Assembly: GCA_044348345.1 (NCBI GenBank)
Contig: JBIKSZ010000039.1
Coordinates: 1 to 20,657, forward strand
Source: Falsiroseomonas sp044348345
Lineage (GTDB): Bacteria > Pseudomonadota > Alphaproteobacteria > Acetobacterales > Acetobacteraceae
Direction: 5' to 3'
Length of the DNA stretch: 20,657 nt
The notes beneath the pieces are model-generated. The model was not told where the DNA came from and did not search any database. It was given only the letters and a program-made list of their open reading frames with translations. The position numbers were made by a program, and so were the translations under genes. This document shows positions 1 through 6,900 of this stretch, in pieces; position 1 is the stretch's first letter; the number at the start of each line of letters is the position of its first letter.

Positions 1-363
1 TATTGTCGGCGCGGGGCGACGTTAGGTTAGCCTCGCACGCAATGCAGGCGGTGCAGCGTGGCGTTAGCGCAAGCCAATCAACTGCGCGCCAAACCCTGAC
101 ATCAGCCCATCAGGCGCAGACAGCAATCCTTGCACAAGCTGATGGCCGCCATGAAGAAGCGCGCCGAGCTTGGAACGAGATGTGTGGCCGTGGGATGCAG
201 CCCGCCTTTATCTCTATTTATTTGAATTTCCGCTCAACGGCCACTCCAGCAGCCTCTCGCTGCGCCAGGGCTTTGGGGGCTGGCTGGCAAAATGCGGCTC
301 TTTACGAAGCGAAGGAGCTCTTGGCCTCTGAGCTGATCGTGTTCGCACCACAAAGAGGCAGGG
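1..363. other. Left flank of the IS, no supportable gene
   Basis: I see no gene I would defend here. One plus-strand frame is open from the window edge to a stop at 366-368. That stop lies inside the terminal inverted repeat of the insertion sequence, so the end of the frame is a junction artefact. The first half (to about 170) is Gln/Ala-rich and could be a decayed or truncated coding remnant. The second half reads like non-coding sequence. A second frame around 150-230 also looks weakly protein-like, which would fit a frameshifted relic. No family is recognised. Confidence 0.3.
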
Positions 364-382
364 ACTAGGCTCAGGACTCATT
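364..382 (+). repeat. IS left terminal inverted repeat
   Basis: The sequence ACTAGGCTCAGGACTCATT is the reverse complement of 1197-1215 apart from one mismatch (T here, C in the other copy at the 15th base). It lies directly downstream of the transposase stop on the minus strand. Confidence 0.9.
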
Positions 383-1141
383 GCCCGAGCCAGAAGATGA
401 CGGTGGCGGCGAGTGTGATGGCGCTGAAGAAGGTGTGGGCGCAGCGGTCGTAGCGCATGGCGATGCGGCGCCAATCCTTGAGCCTGCCGAACATGATCTC
501 GATGCGGTGGCGCTAACGATACAGCACGGCGTCGTGCGGGATGGGCTGCTTCCGGCTGCGTGTTGAGGGGATGCACGGGGCAATGCCGCGAGCCGCCAGT
601 TCTGCGCGGAAGCGGCCGCTGTCGTAACCCCGGTCGCCGATGAGTTCCCGGGCTGGTGGGAGCTTGTGCAGCATCAAGGCAGCCCCGCGATGGTCACTGG
701 CCTGGCCTTCGGTAAGCAGCAGGACCACGGGTCGTCCCTGACCGTCACAGGCGGCGTGGAGCTTGGAGTTCAGGCCGCCCTTGGTTCGCCCGATACAGCG
801 GGGAAAAGCCCCTTTTTGAGAAGGCTGGCCGCGGTGCGGCGTGCCTTGAGGTGCGTGCTGTCGATCATCAGGCGCTCGGGCGGGCCGCCCTCGGCGGCCA
901 GCGCAGCGAAGATGCGGTCGAACACGCCCAAACGGCTCCAGCGCACGAAGCGGTTGTAGAGCGTCTTGTGGGGACCGTAGGCCGCCGGCGCGTCGCGCCA
1001 TTGAAGGCCGTTGCGGATCACGTAGATGATGCCGCTGAGTACGCGGCGGTCATCCACGCGCGCGATGCCGTGGGAGAGTGGGAAGTGCGGCGACAGCCGC
1101 CGCATCTGGGCAGTCGTCAGCAGGAACGGCGGCGTGGGCAT
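378..1141 (-). pseudogene. IS5-family DDE transposase, frameshift plus amber codon
   Basis: The ATG at 1141 opens an N-terminal frame with the IS5-type start (LTTAQMRRLSPHFP) and the first catalytic Asp in MIDSTHLKA (codon 860-862). Near 812-816 an A5 run followed by GGGG (CTC-AAA-AAG in the zero frame) is a plausible -1 slippery site joining it to the second frame, as IS427-group elements do. The second frame carries GRTKGGLNSK and the second Asp in IGDRGYDS (633-635). An in-frame TAG at 513-515 then interrupts LYR-stop-RHRIEIMFGRLKDW, so the catalytic Glu (498-500) lies beyond the stop. Reading through, the frame ends with TGA at 378-380. The frameshift may be programmed, but the amber codon is probably a true inactivating mutation, plausibly CAG to TAG because Gln would fit the context. 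Confidence 0.87.
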
Positions 1142-1196
1142 GGTGGCACCTCCACCACACCCAGAATCACACCTCGCCGCGTCGCTTCAAGCGATT

Positions 1197-1215
1197 AATG
1201 GGTCCTGAGCCTAGT
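1197..1215 (-). repeat. IS right terminal inverted repeat
   Basis: On the minus strand this reads ACTAGGCTCAGGACCCATT, matching the left repeat at 18 of 19 positions. The transposase ATG begins about 55 bp inside this end, as expected for a compact one-gene IS. Confidence 0.9.
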
Positions 1216-1410
1216 TCATTGCGCTCTCTTCCGCGAGGTGGCCCAATTCGGCGCTAATTTACATTGGGGACATTAAAGTGCACCAAGCGCGAATTGGAGC
1301 CCCCTTCGGATGCCGGTTGACAGAGAGGCACTTTCTGCTTTCAGGTTTTCGTTATCGAAATAACAGCTACCGCCGTGCCTTGCGGGAGAAGTGAAACCAG
1401 AAAGCCCGGA
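1216..1410 (+). promoter_or_regulatory. IS-to-PPTase intergenic region with small dyads
   Basis: About 195 bp lie between the IS end and the PPTase start. An imperfect inverted repeat is present: CCAATTCGGCGC at 1243-1254 against GCGCGAATTGG at 1287-1297, with one base inserted in one arm. A perfect TTGACA stands at 1317-1322, but nothing convincing sits 16-18 bp downstream as a -10. A small dyad GTTAT-CGAA-ATAAC occupies 1351-1364, just upstream of the gene. The region plausibly holds the promoter of the PPTase-GPP34-acyltransferase group. The IS insertion may have removed or replaced upstream control. Confidence 0.35.
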
Positions 1411-2118
1411 ATGTCTCAGTCAGAGATCGAGGTGCGCATCTGGCTCACAGAGGTGGGGCCTGGTACGGATCGCCTGCTGCCCAGGCTCTTGGCACGGCTG
1501 GACCGGGAGGTTCTGGCAAGGGTGCTGCGAATGCAGCGCGAGGCCGACCGGGTGCTGCATGCGGTCGCCAATACCCTACTCCGTGCGGCCCTCGCGGCGG
1601 AGGGTGTCGATGCGCCACGTTTCCGGCGTGGCTCCTACGGCAAACCAGAGCTATACGGAGCAGACTCGCGCCAGCCGGTTTGCTTCAACCTCAGTCATAC
1701 GGACGGCCTCGCCGCGTGCGCTGTCGTGCATGGCCATGCGGTCGGCCTGGATGTTGAGGTGCTTGGTCGGCGGCTGGATGTCGGCGCCCTGGCGCGCGCG
1801 GTGCTAAAGGAGGAGGAGCAGGCTGAACTCCTATCCGCCCCCAATCCCGTCGAGGCCTTCCTGGACATCTGGACGGTGAAGGAGGCCGTGGCCAAGGCGG
1901 TCGGGCTGGGCCTGCGTCTGCCTTTCCGCTCCATTCGTGTCACGCTAGTCTCATCGCAGCTTCGCTTCGCTCCGGAACTGGGCATGGACGAGGCGGATTG
2001 GCACGTCGAACGCCATCAACCCACGCCACGGCACCGTCTGGCCGTCGCGATCCGCCGCCCTGCGGGGGCCGCAGTGACGGTCACCCTACGCCGGGTGCAG
2101 GCGGAAGAACTTGCATAA
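1411..2118 (+). CDS. 4'-phosphopantetheinyl transferase (Sfp/PfaE type)
   Basis: A 235-aa Sfp-superfamily PPTase that moves 4'-phosphopantetheine from CoA to the conserved serine of carrier proteins. Seen: a FNLSHT stretch (Ser95-His96), the magnesium-binding GLDVE motif (Asp114, Glu116) and the WTVKEA motif (Trp154, Lys157, Glu158), all correctly spaced and intact. Its length is normal for a single-copy two-lobe Sfp-type enzyme. I prefer the ATG at 1411. A GTG at 1375 is in frame but adds a poor N-terminal stretch (CGRSETRKPG), and neither start has a strong Shine-Dalgarno. It leads the plus-strand group that converges on the synthase operon. The likely substrates are the two ACPs of the KS-AT-ACP-ACP-KR protein, the role PfaE plays in PUFA clusters; this assignment is inference from linkage. 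The family call is firm. Confidence 0.93.
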   Translation: MSQSEIEVRIWLTEVGPGTDRLLPRLLARLDREVLARVLRMQREADRVLHAVANTLLRAALAAEGVDAPRFRRGSYGKPELYGADSRQPVCFNLSHTDGLAACAVVHGHAVGLDVEVLGRRLDVGALARAVLKEEEQAELLSAPNPVEAFLDIWTVKEAVAKAVGLGLRLPFRSIRVTLVSSQLRFAPELGMDEADWHVERHQPTPRHRLAVAIRRPAGAAVTVTLRRVQAEELA

Positions 2119-2246
2119 CCCCCCCGACCGCGGCCGGCTCCAGCGCGGATGCGAGTCCGCGCGGACAGATACTTGCTGGGTTACCGGGCCACGGGTATGC
2201 GATTCGCGTTGTTATCGCAATCCAATCTCAGCAGGAGCCAGCCCTT
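2119..2246 (+). promoter_or_regulatory. Spacer with overlapping GC-rich dyads
   Basis: This 128-bp spacer separates the PPTase from the GPP34 gene. It contains a perfect stem GCGCGGA-(6 nt)-TCCGCGC at 2143-2162. Overlapping it is a perfect 12-bp palindrome GTCCGCGCGGAC at 2155-2166, so the two structures are mutually exclusive. No T-tract follows, so it is not a classical intrinsic terminator. A weak TTGCTG-17 bp-TATGCG promoter-like pair follows near 2170-2198. The ribosome binding site AGGAG at 2233-2237 fixes the start of the next gene. Confidence 0.4.
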
Positions 2247-2915
2247 ATGGCTGCAGCGGACCCAGTTCTCACCTTGGCCGATGAGATCATGGTGGTCATG
2301 CTTGATGACCAGACAGGTCTGTTGCGGGAGGCGTTCAGCGGCGTCGCTGGTATCGCGATCGCAGGCGGAATTATCATGGAACTCGCGCTGCAGCGACGTA
2401 TCGACACGGATCTGAACGCACTCTTCCTGGTCGATGCCACGCCTACCGAGGATGATTTGCTTGATCCGGTTTTGCGTCGCATCGAATTGGAGGAAACCGA
2501 TCACCCTAGCCGCCACTGGGTCGCTCGCCTTGCCGCAGACCGCGATACCCTTGTCGAGACTGTCCTGCGGCGGTTGATACGCATTGGCATTCTCAAGGAG
2601 GAGAAGCGCCGTGTCCTGTGGATGTTTGAACGGCGTGCCTATCCGGACCAGTGCGGCGTGCATCGTCGCGAAGCCAAGTCTCGCATTCTCGAACTTCTTT
2701 TGGGCAACGATATACCCGGTGCGCGCGACGCTCTGCTGATTTCCCTTGCCGAGGTCTCGGGTGTGCTCGATGCGATCATGTCCTCGGCGGACCGCCAGCG
2801 GTCCCGTGGGCGCGTGGCGGACATCGTAGCGTTCGAGGAGATCGGTCGCTCAGTCGCACACGTGTCGGCGGCCATGAATGCAGGAAAGACGGATTTGTGG
2901 CGGGCGCCCCGGTAG
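2247..2915 (+). CDS. GPP34 (GOLPH3-like) family protein
   Basis: A 222-aa protein recognisable as the GPP34 fold from start to end. Landmarks are LTLADEIMVVMLDDQTG near the N-terminus, ELALQRRIDTD, a DxTPTEDDLLDPVL segment, RHWVARL, LRRLIRIGILKEEKRRVLWMF and the C-terminal ISLAEVSGVLDAIM helix. In eukaryotes GOLPH3 binds PI4P on Golgi membranes. Bacterial members have no settled function, but a role at the membrane or in lipid binding is plausible. The ATG at 2247 has AGGAG nine bases upstream and begins exactly where the family begins; the frame stays open further upstream but that part looks non-coding. The stop at 2913-2915 lies next to the acyltransferase start. The position between a PPTase and an acyltransferase suggests a part in handling the lipid product, which is inference. 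The family call is strong. Confidence 0.88.
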   Translation: MAAADPVLTLADEIMVVMLDDQTGLLREAFSGVAGIAIAGGIIMELALQRRIDTDLNALFLVDATPTEDDLLDPVLRRIELEETDHPSRHWVARLAADRDTLVETVLRRLIRIGILKEEKRRVLWMFERRAYPDQCGVHRREAKSRILELLLGNDIPGARDALLISLAEVSGVLDAIMSSADRQRSRGRVADIVAFEEIGRSVAHVSAAMNAGKTDLWRAPR

Positions 2916-2922
2916 CGGCCAC

Positions 2923-3996
2923 ATGGGCCTAAATTCCACGCCCCCCGGGCTTGGGAGGGGAAACCTCCTTTGGGAGCCAAGCCAGGGTTGCGATGGCCTT
3001 TGGCCAGCCTGGCGTGGCCATTTCGGCCTCAAGGGTCCGTGGCCGGGCGAGACGCTCATCGGTGCTTTGCTGGAGAGCTTCTGCGCCGGGCTTTGGGCAG
3101 AGGAGCCTGAAGATCTGGCGAGCCTCGACGGCCCGGCGCTGTTCCTGGCGAACCATCAGGTCGCGGTCGAGTCCATCCTATTCGCCACGGCCGTCACGCC
3201 GTTCCTGCGGGCCCCGCTGCACGCGATCGCCAAATCCGAGCATGCCAGCAGTTGGGTCGGCCAATTGTTCGGCCTGCTCCATGGATGGCCCGGTACCACG
3301 CCGCTCGACACAATCTTCTTCCAGGACCTCGGCGATGCGCGCGCGCTGCTGGAATTGACCGCACGGCTGAAGACTGAACTGTCGAGCCGAGGTTGCGGGC
3401 TGCTGATCCATGTCGCGGCCTCACGCATGCTGACGTGCCGCGATCCCTTGCGGACGCTAAGCGGTGTCCTGCTAGACCTCGCCATCGCGCTCGAAATGCC
3501 GGTCTTCCCTGTTCGGTTCCTGGGCGGCTTGCCGGTGGAACCGCTCGAAGGCTTCCTGGACTTTCCTTGCGGGCTGGGAAAGCAGCAATACTTGATCGGT
3601 CGCGCCATCCCTGCGGCGACCCTGGCCGCCATGCCCTACGGAGCGCGACGCGCGCTGGTGATGGAGCGCATCAATGCGCTGGGCGTGCCGGCGGCAAACG
3701 AGGTCCCTTCGCTCCCGAACCCTTACCTCAAATCACGAATGCGCGCTCCGATGACGAGGCTGGGGGTTCTCGAACCGGCCCTGGCCACGATCTGGGCCGC
3801 GCTCTCCGAGGCGCGTAATCCCGCACCGGAGATTGCCGCGGTGCTGGCCGGGATCGATGCGGGAAGGGTGATGGTGCCCTGTACGGCGGCGGGCCACTGG
3901 TCTGCCGCTCTGGGGAAATGGCTAACCGAGGGACGCTTGCCAGTGCAATTCATCCCCCCACCCGGAACGTCTCATGAAGGGAAGTTCGATCTTTAG
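2923..3996 (+). CDS. PlsC/AGPAT-type lysophospholipid acyltransferase, divergent motifs
   Basis: A 357-aa LPLAT-superfamily protein. Seen: LFLANHQVAVESILF at about residues 73-87, in which the HX4D box reads H78-x4-Glu83, and a conserved PVFPVRFLGGLPVEP block at about 190-205. The usual EGTR box is replaced by Ala165-Ala166-Ser167-Arg168 in LIHVAASRM. Members normally esterify an acyl chain to a glycerolipid at the membrane face. Here the obvious donor would be the ACP-bound product of the adjacent synthase. In PUFA synthases of terrestrial myxobacteria an AGPAT unit is, as I recall, a fused domain; here it is a separate gene. The start is uncertain: ATG 2923 lies 8 bp after the GPP34 stop, while ATG 2878 would overlap that gene by 38 bp. 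Neither has a good ribosome site. Its stop codon overlaps that of the opposing synthase gene. Loss of the EGTR acid makes normal catalysis doubtful. Confidence 0.82.
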   Translation: MGLNSTPPGLGRGNLLWEPSQGCDGLWPAWRGHFGLKGPWPGETLIGALLESFCAGLWAEEPEDLASLDGPALFLANHQVAVESILFATAVTPFLRAPLHAIAKSEHASSWVGQLFGLLHGWPGTTPLDTIFFQDLGDARALLELTARLKTELSSRGCGLLIHVAASRMLTCRDPLRTLSGVLLDLAIALEMPVFPVRFLGGLPVEPLEGFLDFPCGLGKQQYLIGRAIPAATLAAMPYGARRALVMERINALGVPAANEVPSLPNPYLKSRMRAPMTRLGVLEPALATIWAALSEARNPAPEIAAVLAGIDAGRVMVPCTAAGHWSAALGKWLTEGRLPVQFIPPPGTSHEGKFDL

Positions 3997-6900
3997 CCAG
4001 TCACGGTGCAGCGGCCGTCGCGCAAAGTGACCCCCACGTCCATGGCGCGCTCCGGCGAATGGACTTCGAATGCCAATCCACGCGCGCGGTCCCAACGGAT
4101 GCTGGAGGGATGCACGCCGAGTTGCCAGGCCGCGTGATCCCGCACCGCCAGTTCATCCAGCTTGCCTCGCGGCTCGCCGCTGATGCCATAGACGTGTTCG
4201 ACCAACCCCGGGAACCAGGCAGCTTCGGAGATATCCTGCACCGTTGCCAGGGTGGTCGGTGGGGTAGCGGGGCCTTTGCATCGCCTGAACAAGGTCGCTT
4301 CGGGGACCGCTTGCCGGTCGCGCATGAAGGCAGTGCGGGCGGCTGCCGAAAGCTTGCCGAGCCGCGTTGCGGGAAACAGGGTGTAGTCCAGCACGCCATC
4401 AGCGACGACGTGTCCTCCAAGATGGATCTGGAAGGATACGCTGAGGCCACCATGCGCGTCTGCGAAGCCGCGCAGCAATACGATCGCCGCGGACCATTCA
4501 TTCGCGGGCGCGTACAGATTCAGTATCCTGAGTGCCGTCGGATAGCCGATCGTATCTGCTTGTATGCCTGGCACCCATGAGGCGAGACTGTCGTTTGGCA
4601 GGGACTGCGTCACAGCGTCGAGCAGGACTGGGTCGAAGGCTTCCCGGGTGTCGGGCGCATCGGCTGCCGGCGTCGGGCAGGCCAGCTCCGCGATCGCAAC
4701 GCCCGCCCCCCGGTGCAGTCGCTTCAACGCCTGGAATGCGGGCCCGTGAAAAAGCATCCCATCGGCGTAGAGGTCGGGGCCGCCCTCTTTCGGAGCATGG
4801 ACGAGCTGATCCGCCTGAAGCCCCGTCCAGGCTGCTGGTGCTGGAGCATAGTCGGGCGCGAACGCCAATTGGCCCTCGGCGAGCGGCGTGAAACCGGCGC
4901 TGTCCGGCGAGGGGCTAGGCTGCCATGCATCCAGCCAGACATGTGCTGGTCTCTGATGAGACTGGCGCGTGCGCAGGATCAGGCTTCCCTCTCGAGCAAC
5001 GCCCCAGCGCAGCATGCGCAGGCTTTGCACCGCCACTAGCCGCTGCTCCGGCCCCGGGCGGTTGCTGCCAAGCACCAGGAAGAGCGCCGCGCCGGCAAGC
5101 GGCAGCGCGGGCAGGGTATAGGTGGGGCGATGATCGGCCAGCCAAGTGCCTTCGCCGGCCGCGAGTGCCATCTGCGGGCCGATCCTAGGCGCGTCCGTCG
5201 CGTCCTCGGCAACGAGGCCGAGTTCCGCCTCGTAGAGCTTGCGCCCGTCGGCCCAGAGCGTACCGCGCGCCCGAACGGATACACGGCCCGCCGAAATTGT
5301 CCCGCCGCGCTCTAGCACCTCGACTATGACCTGCACGGTGGCGGTCATGGGTGTCACCTGTCCGCGGTATCGCCAGGTAAGCTTGCCGCTATCACCTGCC
5401 TGCCGGAAGTAGGGATTGGTCATGCCTTGCGTCATGCCGAAGGCGACCATGGCGTGCCGGAGGAGTTCACCCATCGCTTGGAGGCCAAGTGAGCCTGGCT
5501 GGACGGGGTCGCCGTGGAAATGCGCACGGAAAAACCAGGCGCTGGGCGAAACCTCCACGTCGGCCCGGGCGAGGCCGAGGCCGCACCTCCCGCCATCCGG
5601 CCAGAGCCCCGTCACCTGCCGCAACATCCCCAACCGGTCGCGTTCAACCGGCCGCGTGGCGGTGGGGGGACGAGCCAAAATGGCCAGTTCGTCCGGTCCG
5701 GGGCGCAATCCAGCCTGGGCCACGAGAGCAGCCGCCGGAAAGAAGCCGAAGGACGATGTCAGCTTTATGGCCATGCGCGTGCCCTGGCGGCCTTCCACGC
5801 TGAACGAGACGATGGTCATGTCGCCAATATGCGAATGGCCAGTCAGTTCTACCCGCGTGACCAACGGCCCGGCGCCGCGGCGGACCGTTTCGAGGATCTC
5901 GCAATCGCCGTCCAGGTTGCGGAAGAACAGCGTTTCCGTTGTTCGTAACGGAATCCCCGCGAAGGTTGCGAGCCAGCCACAGGGTTGCAGCGCCGCCTCC
6001 AGGAGTGGCGCCAGGGACATCACTCCCAGGGGGCCTTCGGTGAACCAGGCATCATCTGGGATCTCGCAGAGCGCTTCCACGCTCATGCCGTCTCGCATGA
6101 CGCCCAGTTCGCCATCCACCGCCACTATCCGGGAGACGAAGTGAAACGGCGGGGCTGGAAGCCGCGGCAAGGACTGCCCATCGTCGAAGCGGGCGAAGCG
6201 CGGGCCGAAGGCGTGGCTTGGTCGTCCCAGGGCGCAGGCCAAAAGCGTGTCCTGTGTGAATTGCACGCCATCGACCTCCGCCACCGTAAGCGAGGCTTCC
6301 AATGGCGCCGCCCCCTTCGCGCCGCTTATCAGGGGCCAGTCCGGAACCAGCCGAAGCGCCATGCGCCTGCAGTGGAATGCCTTCAGCCCATCGACTGTGC
6401 AGAGCAGGTCGGCGTAGAGCGTGGGTGTCTCACCCCCCACCACCTCCTCGACGAACACCTCGTAGACTAGGTCACGAGCCGAGGGTGCGGCCTGGCCGCG
6501 ACAGCGCAGCTTGAAGGTTTCCCCGGGCACCGGCTCAAAACGCCAGCCATCGCGTGGGAGGGTGAAGCCGAGCGCGGCTATGTGGAAGGCCATCGCTTGC
6601 AAGCAGCCCTCAAACATGACGGTGCCGGGCATACAGGGATCGTTCAGGAAATGTCCCTCAAAGAACCAGTCACCCGGGTCTAGCCGTCGCATGGCACGAA
6701 GGTAGCCCCGGCCCCAGGGACCGCCCGAGGGCTCGAAGACATCGACCTCATGGAGGAGCAGCAGACGTCCACCGGGAAGTCCAGGCGTGCGCGTGTGGCT
6801 GGCCGCCGCCGCGTGGCTATCGCCGAAGCAGGCATGGGCATCACCCGTCGCCAATGCAAGCACCTGCTCCCAGCCGAAGCGGCGTCTGCTCGACGGCGCC

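Larger units (their letters stand above)
364..1215 (-). mobile_element. IS5-family insertion sequence (IS427/IS1031-like), about 0.85 kb
   Basis: The element is bounded by inverted repeats at 364-382 and 1197-1215 that match at 18 of 19 positions. It encodes one DDE transposase on the minus strand, split over two phases, as in the two-ORF groups of the IS5 family. The CTAG at the outer edge of both ends makes the exact boundary ambiguous. Taking GGCTCAGG as the true tip leaves a TA on each side (366-367 and 1212-1213), which would fit a 2-bp target duplication; CTA/CTAG readings are also possible. The internal stop codon suggests this copy cannot move by itself. Confidence 0.9.

Noticed and set aside
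3..368. Open frame of 121 codons at the left edge
   Set aside because: It ends inside the IS inverted repeat and its second half has no protein-like character. At best it is a remnant of a decayed gene.
1998..2246. An upstream extension of the GPP34 protein
   Set aside because: It overlaps the PPTase gene and is not GPP34-like. The ATG at 2247 has an AGGAG at ideal spacing.
2955..2970. GGAGG-GGAAA-CCTCC hairpin as a regulatory element
   Set aside because: A five-base stem inside the start of the acyltransferase gene is too small to claim in GC-rich DNA.
5416..6144. Plus-strand open frame of 242 codons
   Set aside because: Antisense to hot-dogs 3 and 4 of the PfaC-like protein, with biased Ser/Arg/Pro composition typical of shadows in GC-rich DNA.
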